Source: JAVBMV01 sp031552145 (lineage in GTDB: Bacteria; Myxococcota; Myxococcia; Myxococcales; UBA5297). Taken from it: a stretch of DNA of 64,000 nt. A program made the position numbers and the translations under genes. Where the stretch lies: NCBI GenBank assembly GCA_031552145.1, contig JAVBMV010000002.1, positions 79,485 to 143,484 on the forward strand, given 5' to 3'. Positions 1 to 7,801 of this stretch are shown piece by piece. Every line of letters starts with the position of its first letter. Within the stretch, counting starts at the first letter, position 1. The notes under the pieces were generated by a model. It searched no databases, was not told the DNA's origin, and worked only from the letters and a program-made list of their open reading frames with translations.

Positions 1-8
1 CGCCCAGG

Positions 9-479
9 GTGCCGGTCGACGCCTATGCGCGCGCGCTGCGCCTCCTCGCACTTCGAGATCGAGGCCTCGCGGAGCTGCGCGGAAAGCTTACCGAAGCGGG
101 GCACCCACCCATCGAGATCGACGAAGCCATCGCGCGGGTGACCGCGCTGGGCTATCTGGACGACGCGCGGGTGGCAGGGGCCTGGGCGCGCACCCTGCTC
201 GCCGCGGGGCGCCGCGGCCCCAGGGCGATCGAGGCGAAGCTGAAGAGGCTGGGTTTCGACAAAGAGCACGCCGAGACCGCCATCGCCGCGGCCTTGGAAG
301 AGAGCGGCGCCGACGAAGAGCGGCTGGCGCGCGAGGCGCTGACCGGAAAGCGCAGGGTCGAGGCCGCCTCCGGCGAGCCCAAGCTCCGAGCGCGCGCGAT
401 CCGCTTCCTCATGGGGCGAGGCTTCAGCGCGGGCGCGGCCATCAAGGCGGTTGGGTGGGCGGGCAGCGAAGAGGAGTGA
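9..479 (+). CDS. recX: Regulatory protein RecX (5' end possibly outside the window)
   Basis: RecX binds RecA filaments and modulates recombinase activity in the cytoplasm. The 156-residue product is all-helical with the three-helix repeat layout of the family: an N-terminal AYARALRLLALR segment, then GYLDDARVA, then a GPRAIEAKLKRLGF segment, and a C-terminal repeat ending in FLMGRGFS. The length matches RecX. The start used is GTG at 9, which puts only three residues before the first conserved block. The frame is open to the window edge, so the real start may lie upstream. No recA is visible because the window begins here. The gene converges on the next one with a 14-bp gap. Confidence 0.85.
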   Translation: MPVDAYARALRLLALRDRGLAELRGKLTEAGHPPIEIDEAIARVTALGYLDDARVAGAWARTLLAAGRRGPRAIEAKLKRLGFDKEHAETAIAAALEESGADEERLAREALTGKRRVEAASGEPKLRARAIRFLMGRGFSAGAAIKAVGWAGSEEE

Positions 480-493
480 GCGGCATGCGCTGC

Positions 494-895
494 TCAGAAG
501 ACATCTTTTATCGACGCAGCCTCATCGGGCGTGAGGATCTCGGCGAGCCACGCCCGCAACTCCGCCGGATCGTCGAAGGCCTTGCGTGTGGGATTGTTTG
601 CCTCTCGGAGAATTCGGACAAGTTGCAACACCGCCAGCGCGCTCTGGGAGGAGGAGAGGATGGCGCTCCGTTCGATGAACTCATTGAAGAGCCCGAACAT
701 GCTGATCATCGCCTTGGCTTCGGTGGGCCCCAGGAGCTTCATCTCGCGGTAGTCGGCGCAAATCACAACCTTGTCCCTGGCGAGCAGATGCGCGGCGCGC
801 ATATCTCTGTCCGCGCCCGCGATATCGTCGAGCGAGAGTGGCGAGGCCCCGTGCACCGTGACCACCCGACCGTGCCGGTGCCTGACTTGTAGCAT
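494..895 (-). CDS. Hypothetical cytosolic protein, possibly SpoIIAA/STAS-like
   Basis: The product has 133 residues with no signal peptide or membrane segment. An N-terminal beta-rich half (LQVRHRHGRVVTVHG, then KVVICADYREM) is followed by a helical half ending with a pattern of the type FDDPAELRAWLAEIL. This alternation, and the 'recent variation, frame-shift to WL helix' style of C-terminus, resembles small SpoIIAA-like proteins of myxobacteria, but I do not recognise the family firmly. A strong purine-rich Shine-Dalgarno (GGGGG at 903-907) sits 7 nt upstream of ATG 895 and supports the start. It stands alone, convergent with recX and separated from mutY by about 180 bp of apparently non-coding DNA (896-1075), in which I see no clear terminator. 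Confidence 0.6.
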   Translation of the reverse strand: MLQVRHRHGRVVTVHGASPLSLDDIAGADRDMRAAHLLARDKVVICADYREMKLLGPTEAKAMISMFGLFNEFIERSAILSSSQSALAVLQLVRILREANNPTRKAFDDPAELRAWLAEILTPDEAASIKDVF

Positions 896-1075
896 CCACG
901 AACCCCCTTACATCGAAATCGGGTGACTCGAATCGGCGGCCGCGAATGCGAACGCGAAAAGTTCGAGCCATGCCCTTCACACCACCGCCGGCGGCTAGGT
1001 GTCAAGGTAATTTCCCCCACAACGGGCTCCTCTCGGACGGGGTTGGTGGGAGGGGCGCGCCTCTTGGCAGGCTGT

Positions 1076-2149
1076 TCACCTACATTTTTTTGGGGAGCTA
1101 TCGAGGGCTTGGGCGATCGCGCTGCGCATCGCGGTGGCCATGCCCAGCATGGGCAGCTCCTCCAGGCGCACGCGCCTGATTTCGACGTATCCCGGCAGTG
1201 TTCTCCGGCGCGTCGGCGCGCATTCGTAGATCTCGAAGCGCAATCGTCTGTGGGTCAGCCGTCGCTCGACCCTGGCGCGGCAGCATGCCGTCGTCGCGCC
1301 GAGGCCCAGCCGTGCGAGCGCCTCCGCTCCTCCCTCTCCGGCTTCACAGATGGCCGAGGGGAGCTCCCAGAGCCCTCCGAAGAGCCCGCGCTCCTCGCGC
1401 CGAACCAACGTGAGCCGCCCCTTGCTCAAGATGAGGGCGCAGGCATGGGTGACGTCCTTTACCTTCGCGCGCGCCTTGGGAACCGGAAGAAGCGCCACGC
1501 GGTCTTCGGCGAGGGCTCGGCACCATCGCCGAAGGGGACAGGCCGGGCAGCGAGGAGCCGCGGGCACACAGAGAGAGGCCCCCAGCTCCATCATCGCCTC
1601 GTTGTGATCGCCGGGCCTCACAGGGTCGACGAGCTGCTCCGCGACGCCCCAGAGCGTCCGCGTCGAAGCCGGAGAACCAAGAGGCTCTTCGCAGGCGAGA
1701 ACTCTGGAGAGGACTCTCGCTACATTGCCGTCGAAGACGGCGACGCGCTCGCCGAAGGCCATCGAGGCGACGGCCGAGGCCGTGTATCGGCCAAAGCCCG
1801 GCAGCCGCTGGAGCCCCGCGGCGTCGCGGGGAAAGCCCGATTCCGCGAGCTGGCGCGCCGCCCGGTGCAGGTTTCGCGCGCGGGCGTAGTAGCCAAGGCC
1901 CGTCCAAGCCGCCAGGACCGCGGGGAGCGGCGCGGAGGCGAGCGATTCCACCGAAGGAAAGCGCGCGAGGAAGCGCTCGTAATAGGGGAGCACCGTCGCC
2001 ACCTGCGTCTGTTGCAGCATGACTTCAGAGAGCCAGCGCCTGTAGGGATCCCGCGTCTCGCGCCAGGGCAGCGCGCGCTTCGATGCATCGAACCACCTGA
2101 GTAAAGCGCGGCGGAGGGGGCGTCTGGAGGCCGGTGAAAGCTCGATCAT
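1076..2149 (-). CDS. mutY: A/G-specific adenine DNA glycosylase MutY
   Basis: MutY removes adenine mispaired with 8-oxoguanine or guanine in base-excision repair. The product has 357 residues from ATG 2149. The same frame is open far upstream, but that stretch lies inside nrfA, so 2149 is the sensible start. Visible motifs are EVMLQQTQV with the catalytic Glu (E42), the helix-hairpin-helix LPGFGRYTA (116-124), VFDGNVARVL with the catalytic Asp (D140), the 4Fe-4S ligands C194-x6-C201-x2-C204-x5-C210, and a C-terminal NUDIX-like 8-oxoG recognition domain (about 230-350). It is the last gene of the minus-strand run, 17 bp after nrfA, so it is probably co-transcribed with the nitrite reductase genes. 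That is an unusual but plausible pairing of nitrosative and oxidative stress functions. Confidence 0.95.
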   Translation of the reverse strand: MIELSPASRRPLRRALLRWFDASKRALPWRETRDPYRRWLSEVMLQQTQVATVLPYYERFLARFPSVESLASAPLPAVLAAWTGLGYYARARNLHRAARQLAESGFPRDAAGLQRLPGFGRYTASAVASMAFGERVAVFDGNVARVLSRVLACEEPLGSPASTRTLWGVAEQLVDPVRPGDHNEAMMELGASLCVPAAPRCPACPLRRWCRALAEDRVALLPVPKARAKVKDVTHACALILSKGRLTLVRREERGLFGGLWELPSAICEAGEGGAEALARLGLGATTACCRARVERRLTHRRLRFEIYECAPTRRRTLPGYVEIRRVRLEELPMLGMATAMRSAIAQALDSSPKKCR

Positions 2150-2166
2150 TTCAATACAAATGGATT

Positions 2167-3648
2167 CTATTTCGCAAGCTGCGCCTGTGCCTTCAGCTGC
2201 GCCTGGCGGGAGAGGTCGATCGACTCGGCGAGGACCCTCGCCAGTTCTTGAGGGGCGTGGAACCCCATCGAGTTCTCCGCCGCGACGAAATCGAGGCGCC
2301 ACTGGGCCGCGCGCTGGAGCGCCGCAAGCTCGCGCACGGCGGGATCGCTCTCCAAGAGCTCCGTCCAGCGCTGGTCGCCATGCTTCTTTCGAAGCGCCAC
2401 GATCGAATCGAGCATTGCCACCGCTGCTTCGCCGGCCCGCGTCATGAGAGCGAAGTGGCGATCCTGAATCGCCTCGACGCGGGCCTTCAGCTCCTCTTCG
2501 GGGTAGGGATGGCAGGTCTGGCAGGAGCGGTTGATCTGGAGCAGCGGGCTGCGCACCCAGTGATCCGATACCTTCATCGCGCCTTCGCGCAGATAGGGCA
2601 TGTGGCAGTCGGCGCAGGCGACGCCGCTGCGGGAGTGTACGCCTTGGCTCCAGACCTCGAACTCGGGGTGCTGCGCCTTGAGCACATCGATCCCGGTCTC
2701 GGCGTGAACCCAATCCTTGAACTTGGCGCCCTTCACCTCGATGGCGTCATAGGTCGCCTCGATCTGCTCCACCTTCAGGCCGCGATCCCATGGGAAGAAG
2801 AGCGTCGCGCCCTTCCCACAGAAATACTCGACGTGACACTGCGCGCAGACATAGGAGCGCATCTCCTGGCGCATGCCGTCCGTGTTGGGATCGTAGGCCG
2901 CCTCGCGCGCGCCCTTGCGCCAGCGCTCGATGCTGGGCAGGTGCGGCGTAGGGGCATCGGAGGCGGCCAGGCGCCGAACGCCCTCGAGGAAGCCCGGCCG
3001 CGTCACGCGCAATTCCATGGTCTTGGGATCGTGGCAGTCGACGCACGAGACGGGGTGTGGTCCGCCGGTCACTTCTCCAAGGAGCTTGTGGGCGTCCCAG
3101 TATCCCATCTCGCCGACCTTCTCGAGTCCCATGGCGAGCTGCTCTCGCTCGCTGCCGGCGGGGAGCGCCTCCTTCCCGAGCCTTTTGTAGAGCGGCATGA
3201 TGGAGGCGTGGCAGTGAAGACAGTTTCCCGATTGCTTGCCCTCTCCCGGGACGTTCCGCTTGGTCACCTCTTGATCCGACAACATGAAGCTGTGGCCGCG
3301 GCGATCGCGGTAGTCGACCGAGAAGAGATATCCGGCGAAGACGCGCTTCAGCCAAGGGTCGCGCTCGGCCTTCTGAGCCGCGACGAGTCCCTCGGGGCCC
3401 ACGGTTCCTCCTCCATATTTAGTGTGGGTCGACTCCGAGGTGCGCTTGTAGCCGTCGAACTCTCTGGGCCAGTTGGTGCCCCAGCGCGCCGGGTCGACAT
3501 CGTTCTCGGTCACCTCGACCAGCTTCAGGAAGGGCTCCTTTGCCTCCTGCTTGCGCTCCGTGATGTTGAGCAGCAGCGCGACGATGCCCGCCGCCACGAG
3601 CGCGGAGAGGAGCGAGATGGCGATGTAGATGAGCGCTGGACGTCTCAT
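2167..3648 (-). CDS. nrfA: Pentahaem cytochrome c nitrite reductase NrfA (CxxCH haem-1 type)
   Basis: NrfA reduces nitrite to ammonium with six electrons in the periplasm. The 493-residue product has an N-terminal membrane segment (about 6-27) and exactly five CxxCH motifs, at C143, C202, C268, C345 and C376. The haem-3 region reads CAQCHVEYF, matching the family's calcium-site signature, and haem 4 reads CADCHMP. In most NrfA proteins haem 1 is CxxCK with Lys as proximal ligand. Here the first motif is CLHCH, placing the protein in the His-ligated subgroup known from Campylobacter-type enzymes. An extra Cys (C277) follows the haem-3 site. The gene lies 12 bp after nrfH, its membrane quinol-oxidising partner, so the NrfHA complex is complete. 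Confidence 0.95.
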   Translation of the reverse strand: MRRPALIYIAISLLSALVAAGIVALLLNITERKQEAKEPFLKLVEVTENDVDPARWGTNWPREFDGYKRTSESTHTKYGGGTVGPEGLVAAQKAERDPWLKRVFAGYLFSVDYRDRRGHSFMLSDQEVTKRNVPGEGKQSGNCLHCHASIMPLYKRLGKEALPAGSEREQLAMGLEKVGEMGYWDAHKLLGEVTGGPHPVSCVDCHDPKTMELRVTRPGFLEGVRRLAASDAPTPHLPSIERWRKGAREAAYDPNTDGMRQEMRSYVCAQCHVEYFCGKGATLFFPWDRGLKVEQIEATYDAIEVKGAKFKDWVHAETGIDVLKAQHPEFEVWSQGVHSRSGVACADCHMPYLREGAMKVSDHWVRSPLLQINRSCQTCHPYPEEELKARVEAIQDRHFALMTRAGEAAVAMLDSIVALRKKHGDQRWTELLESDPAVRELAALQRAAQWRLDFVAAENSMGFHAPQELARVLAESIDLSRQAQLKAQAQLAK

Positions 3649-3660
3649 GAGTGAACTCTC

Positions 3661-4140
3661 CTATCTACGGGCGCCGTGGCCGACGGCGGCGTGGCAATGG
3701 ACGCAGCGGATCGCGTCATCCGCCCAGGTGCTGCCGCGGACCACCTCATGGACGAGGTCGCCGTGGCAGCGCAGGCAGTTGTCCTGCAAGATTTGGCTGT
3801 TGTTTGGCTTGATCTGGATCGGTTCGTGAAAGAAAGTCGCCGCGCCCGGACTGTCGGGTGTCGAGGGCTGCAGCGTGAAGCCCAGCGAGTGATGGTAGCC
3901 GTTGCGCGCCTTCGCGATGTACTTGGCGGGAAACTGCGGAGGCAGGTGGCAGTCGTTGCAGCCCGCCGTCGCGTGATGCGGCCCCTTGCGCCAAGCGTCG
4001 AACTGGTCATTCATGATGTGGCAGTTGGCGCAGGTCGCCGGCGCGTCGCTCAGGTAGGAGAACCCCTCCGCGTGCCAGAAGGTGACGGCAGCGATCCCCA
4101 CGAGCGAGCCTACCAGTACCGATAGGAAGAGCTTCGGCAT
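3661..4140 (-). CDS. nrfH: Tetrahaem cytochrome c NrfH, quinol dehydrogenase subunit
   Basis: NrfH takes electrons from menaquinol and passes them to NrfA. The 159-residue product has one N-terminal membrane anchor (about 4-22) and four haem motifs: C37-AN-CH, C61-ND-CH, C122-LR-CH and C146-VH-CH. The first motif is followed by IMND, which leaves a Met next to haem 1 as in the NapC/NirT-family NrfH, where a Met serves as haem-1 ligand. The length is normal for the family. It is followed directly by nrfA and preceded at 9 bp by the YfhO-like gene, so it seems to be translated as part of a longer minus-strand operon. Confidence 0.94.
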   Translation of the reverse strand: MPKLFLSVLVGSLVGIAAVTFWHAEGFSYLSDAPATCANCHIMNDQFDAWRKGPHHATAGCNDCHLPPQFPAKYIAKARNGYHHSLGFTLQPSTPDSPGAATFFHEPIQIKPNNSQILQDNCLRCHGDLVHEVVRGSTWADDAIRCVHCHAAVGHGARR

Positions 4141-4149
4141 GCGGCGACT

Positions 4150-6420
4150 CTAGTTCAAGGGAGCGGGATTGTCGCGCTTGTGGCGCGCGACGAGCCAGAG
4201 GGAGAGCGCTGCCGCCAGAAGGAGCGAGAGCGCGAGGCCCTGCGGCCATCTCGGAGGCCGGTAAGAGAGGGTGATGGGCCCCGCGGCGTCGGTCTTTACC
4301 GCGGCGAGCACGCCATCGGCGCGATGGATTGTCAACGTTACTCCCGAGCCGTCGCGCGCGCTCCAGCCGGGATAGAGCGCCAGCTTCTCCGAGAGGACGA
4401 GCCACCCTGCGCGCTCGGATGAGACAGAGAGCCGATTCGCGTCGAGCCGCGCGACTTCGACAGCGGCGCTCGGGGTAGTCGGCGTGGGCTCGACCCGCGC
4501 CGCTGGCGCGAGGGTCGCGCGGGCGAGCGCCCTCGCCTCCTTCGAGGGCCATCGTGGCAGCCCCGGAAGGTCGAGGCCTGCGGCGATCCGCGCGCCAGCG
4601 CTCTCCCGCGCCAGCGCGGACTCGGGCGCCGTCTGGAGGATCACCGTTCGTCCGGGAGCAAACTCGGGCAGCTGCATCAGGTCGAGCGCCGCTTCGAAGG
4701 TGGCCCGCTCCGGGCCGACGAGAACGAGCGCGCGCTCGGCGTGCCAGGCGCGGCCTTGGCGCATTTCGTTCTCGTAAATATAGGTGCCGGCCGATTTCTT
4801 CGGCTGACAGCGCTCGACGGGACAGGGCTCGACGCGCGCCGCCAGGCGAAACCCAGGTGTGTCGCGCGGCGTCGAGGAGAGGACGTACTTTACGTCGAGC
4901 AGCCCCCAGAACTTGGCGGGCGCTCGATAGCTCTCGCCGACGAAGGTCCGGTAGCCGGGGGGATCGAAGTCGCTGGGTAGATAGTCATGGTGCTCGGTGG
5001 CGGTGTAGCTGGTGATCGCCTCGAGTCCGAGCGGGAGCGTGACATGGTCACAGCCCCAGTGGCGGTCGCGCGACTCCCAGATATGGACGCGCGCGCCCCG
5101 CGCGTGCTCGGCGAGCCACTGCATCGCGGGGTTCTCCCGCTGCTCCCGCCTCGGCGGCGCGGTGGGAAGCAGCGGCGCGGCCCGGTCGACGATCTGGAAG
5201 AGGAGGAGCGCGCCGAGGAGGAGCGCCGCGCCGCGCATGATGCGTGGGCGGCGCTCGCTGTCCCAGAGCGCCGTGAGGCCCAGAGCGACGAGGATGGGGC
5301 CCAAGGTGTAGGTGAGCACGAGCGCCCGCTCGGGGATGCGCTGATAGGCGAAGCCGGGCACGAAGCGCCAGAGGAGCCAATAGAGGGGCGTCAGCTTCCA
5401 GATGGCGACGCCGAAAGCGGCGCAGAGGGCGAGCCAGAGTCCGGCTCGGGGCGCTCCCTTTCGCAGCGCGAAGAGGAGGCCGAGCGCCGCCAGGAAGAAC
5501 CAGGTGAGGCTCGGCATCGCGTTGGCCACCTCGCTGATCGCCGCCTGGGAGTATTTGAAGGCGAGTCCCTCGGCGCGCCCCGTCAGCCGCATGAAGCTCA
5601 TCATGGGGAGCGCCTGGGGCGCGGCGACCGCCAGCGCGGCGAGGGCCGCGACCGCGCCCGAGGTGATTAGGCGCAGCGAGAAAGCGCGCCGGTCGGGTCC
5701 CAAAACGACACAGACGGCGCAGAGCGCCATGCCGATGGCCCCGTAGAGCACCGGCGTGGTGCCGCCCTCGAGGGAGCCCAGGCCCGCGAAGAGCCCCGAC
5801 GCGACCGCCCAGAGCGCGCCGCGGCGAGGTGCCGTGAGGGCGTTCCAAAGGCAGAGAAAGCTCCAGGGCATCAGCGCCATGGGCAGGAGGAAGCCCAGGT
5901 GGCCGCTGCGCAGGTGTGACGTGAGATAGGGCGAGAGGCCGAAGGCGAGCGCGCCGAGCGCCGCCGCGAGGGGAGCCGCCTTCAGCTTGCGGGCAAAGAG
6001 GTAGACGCCGGCCATGCCGGCCAAAATGTGCAAGAGCAACGAGGCCTGGATCGCGCCCTCGGGCGGCAGCGCGCCGCCGAGGAGGACCGCCAGGGAGAGG
6101 ACACCCGCCTCCGGCGCCTCGAACTGGGGCGTTCCGCCATTGATGTAAGAGTTCCAGAAGGGGAGGGTACCCGTGTCGAAGAGGGACCGCATGGCGGAGA
6201 GGAGCCACGGGTAGTGGCTCGGCGTCAGATCGCTGCCGAAGCCGAGCGAAGGATCGCCGCGCATCGGCAGCTCGGAGAGCGTGAGCATCGCGCGCAGGTG
6301 GAGCAGAGTGAGCGCCGCCGCCAGGGTGAAGGCGAGGAGGGGGGCGCGGCGGGCGAGAAACCTGCCGAGCGCGAAGAGGCGCGGGGCGATTCCGGCGCGC
6401 GTCGAGGCCTGATGCGCCAT
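4150..6420 (-). CDS. YfhO-like polytopic membrane protein
   Basis: The product has 756 residues. The N-terminal 440 or so residues hold about a dozen hydrophobic segments. The early part carries the pattern typical of the YfhO and related GT-C-fold families, with polar loop motifs such as RGDPSLGFGSD and an FWNSYINGGTPQFEAPE loop after the first segment. The C-terminal part (about 440-730) is a soluble domain, followed by a last membrane helix (LALSLLLAAALSLWLVA) and a basic tail. YfhO proteins are linked to glycosylation of cell-surface polymers, but the substrate here is unknown. Its ATG directly abuts the stop codon of the DUF4405 gene and it precedes nrfH by 9 bp. Why it sits in a nitrite-reductase operon is not clear from sequence. 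Confidence 0.75.
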   Translation of the reverse strand: MAHQASTRAGIAPRLFALGRFLARRAPLLAFTLAAALTLLHLRAMLTLSELPMRGDPSLGFGSDLTPSHYPWLLSAMRSLFDTGTLPFWNSYINGGTPQFEAPEAGVLSLAVLLGGALPPEGAIQASLLLHILAGMAGVYLFARKLKAAPLAAALGALAFGLSPYLTSHLRSGHLGFLLPMALMPWSFLCLWNALTAPRRGALWAVASGLFAGLGSLEGGTTPVLYGAIGMALCAVCVVLGPDRRAFSLRLITSGAVAALAALAVAAPQALPMMSFMRLTGRAEGLAFKYSQAAISEVANAMPSLTWFFLAALGLLFALRKGAPRAGLWLALCAAFGVAIWKLTPLYWLLWRFVPGFAYQRIPERALVLTYTLGPILVALGLTALWDSERRPRIMRGAALLLGALLLFQIVDRAAPLLPTAPPRREQRENPAMQWLAEHARGARVHIWESRDRHWGCDHVTLPLGLEAITSYTATEHHDYLPSDFDPPGYRTFVGESYRAPAKFWGLLDVKYVLSSTPRDTPGFRLAARVEPCPVERCQPKKSAGTYIYENEMRQGRAWHAERALVLVGPERATFEAALDLMQLPEFAPGRTVILQTAPESALARESAGARIAAGLDLPGLPRWPSKEARALARATLAPAARVEPTPTTPSAAVEVARLDANRLSVSSERAGWLVLSEKLALYPGWSARDGSGVTLTIHRADGVLAAVKTDAAGPITLSYRPPRWPQGLALSLLLAAALSLWLVARHKRDNPAPLN

Positions 6421-6747
6421 CTATTTGCGGCTCTCCCCATGCCGCGCGCGGTGCTGGGCGTGCCCTCGCGGATCCATCGCACCGCTCACCGTCATCAGCG
6501 CGGTGACGGCGGCGACCAACGCGAAGGTGAGCAACCTCCCGCGCCGGCCGCCCAGCGAGCTCGTCAATGCGCGCCAGTTCAGCGAAAGGTGGACGAGCGA
6601 AGAGGCGACAAAGACGATGCTCAACAGCTCGTGGAGGACGATCACCAGATGCGACTGTAGGTGAAAGAGCATCAAGAGGCCCGAGGCCATCGTCAGCAGC
6701 CCGGAGATGGTCAATGCTGGACCAACTATCTTGCGCATCTTGGACAT
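6421..6747 (-). CDS. Small DUF4405-type membrane protein, possible b-haem protein
   Basis: The 108-residue product has three hydrophobic helices (about 9-27, 32-54 and 74-92) and a basic, His-rich tail. Several His residues lie in or at the ends of the first two helices (LLMLFHLQSHLVIVLHE, then SSLVHLSLNW). This fits the DUF4405 family, which resembles small b-type cytochromes. Haem binding is inferred and not shown. A Shine-Dalgarno AAGGAG (reverse complement of 6752-6757) lies close upstream of ATG 6747. It is the first gene of the minus-strand run leading through the YfhO-like gene to nrfH, nrfA and mutY. A membrane redox protein in that position might feed the NrfH quinol pathway. Confidence 0.7.
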   Translation of the reverse strand: MSKMRKIVGPALTISGLLTMASGLLMLFHLQSHLVIVLHELLSIVFVASSLVHLSLNWRALTSSLGGRRGRLLTFALVAAVTALMTVSGAMDPRGHAQHRARHGESRK

Positions 6748-6771
6748 GGCGCTCCTTACCTCCTCGAGGGT

Positions 6772-6788
6772 GGCGGCTTACGGCCGCC
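6772..6788 (-). promoter_or_regulatory. Short perfect hairpin in the leader of the nrf-containing operon
   Basis: A 6-bp perfect inverted repeat (GGCGGC / GCCGCC, 5-nt loop) lies just upstream of the ribosome-binding site of the first gene of the minus-strand operon. There is no T-run, so it is not an intrinsic terminator. It could be a leader structure or a protein-binding site. I could not find a convincing FNR or sigma-54 site in the 139-bp divergent region 6748-6886. Confidence 0.3.
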
Positions 6789-6886
6789 TGGGCGGCGTCC
6801 ATGCTCGCACGATCGCACCGCCCAAGATAGGGCCAGGGGCGCGTCTAGGGTTGCGCGCGACGAACGCGCTATCCTCCCGCGCTTCC

Positions 6887-7777
6887 ATGAACGCGTCGAA
6901 CCAGGGCTACACCTATCGAGAGCAGCTCGGAGCGCTGCCGCGGGGAACAACCGTGTTGGCCTATCTGGCCGGCCACTATCGCCGCGCCAGCGAAGAGGTA
7001 TGGCGCGAGCGGCTCGAACGAGGAGAGGTCTCGCTCGATGGCAGGATTGCCAGCGCCCTGGAGCCCCTCGCGCCGGGCCAATGGCTCGCCTGGGCGCGCC
7101 CGCCGTGGGAGGAGCCCGAGGCGCCGCTCCACTTCGGCGTGCTCTACGAGGACGAGGAGCTGCTGATCGCGTCGAAGCCCGCCGGGCTGCCGACGATGCC
7201 CGGTGGCGGCTTCTTGGAGAGGACGCTCTCGGCGCTGGTAAGGGCGCGCGATCCCGCGCTCACGCCCATGCACCGCTTGGGGCGGGGCACCTCGGGGCTG
7301 GTGCTCTTCGCGCGCACCGCGCGGGTGCGCGCGGCCTTGCAGAGCGCCTTTCGCGAGCGGCGCGTCCTCAAGCACTATCGTGCGCTCGCGTCGGGATGGG
7401 TCGTGGCGCCGCTCTCGATACGGGCGCCCATCGGCCCGGTCGCCCACCCCCTCCTGGGCGCGCTTCACGCGGCCTGTCCGAACGGAAAGCCCTCCAGCTC
7501 GGAGGTGCTGCGCGCCGAGCGGCGCGGAGAGGCGTCGCTGGTCGAGGTGGAGATCGCCACGGGGCGGCCGCATCAGATCAGGATCCATCTGGCCTACGTC
7601 GGACACCCGCTCGTGGGCGATCCACTCTATGGCCCGGGCGGCGTTCCGGCCGCCTCCTGTATCGCTCTCCCGGGGGATCTCGGCTATCGCCTGCAGGCCT
7701 GGCGCCTCGGCTTTCATCACCCGGCGACGGGCGAGTGGAGGCTCTTCGAGGAGGAGCCCGCCCCCGAGCTGCGCTGA
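6887..7777 (+). CDS. RluA-family pseudouridine synthase homologue with catalytic Asp replaced by Gly
   Basis: RluA-family enzymes isomerise uridines in rRNA or tRNA. The 296-residue product from ATG 6887 has an S4-like N-terminal segment (about 20-70), LYEDEELLIASKPAGLPTMPG (86-106), the core motif region at 128-140, and the late family motif TGRPHQIRIHL followed by HPLVGDPLYG. The core motif normally reads HRLDxxTSG with the Asp as nucleophile. Here it reads HRLGRGTSG, with Gly132 encoded by GGG at about 7280. The rest of the fold looks intact. An upstream in-frame start exists but would run into the divergent gene's leader. It is either a non-catalytic RNA-binding paralogue or a member of an HRLG subgroup. 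The next gene follows after 24 bp. Confidence 0.85.
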   Translation: MNASNQGYTYREQLGALPRGTTVLAYLAGHYRRASEEVWRERLERGEVSLDGRIASALEPLAPGQWLAWARPPWEEPEAPLHFGVLYEDEELLIASKPAGLPTMPGGGFLERTLSALVRARDPALTPMHRLGRGTSGLVLFARTARVRAALQSAFRERRVLKHYRALASGWVVAPLSIRAPIGPVAHPLLGALHAACPNGKPSSSEVLRAERRGEASLVEVEIATGRPHQIRIHLAYVGHPLVGDPLYGPGGVPAASCIALPGDLGYRLQAWRLGFHHPATGEWRLFEEEPAPELR

Positions 7778-7801
7778 GCCGCCGCGTGGTAGAACGCCCT
7801 G

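Noticed and set aside
2150..2713. N-terminal extension of mutY giving a 545-residue protein
   Set aside because: The extra 188 codons overlap nrfA on the same strand in another frame and contain no known domain.
2134..3654. A 506-codon plus-strand frame opposite nrfA
   Set aside because: It is the antisense shadow of nrfA in GC-rich DNA. The minus strand has five haem motifs and matching neighbours; the plus product shows no family features.
6803..6850. Possible sigma-54 site on the minus strand before the nrf operon (TGGCCCTATCTTGGGC)
   Set aside because: The distance between the GG and GC elements is one base too long and the -12 block is poor.
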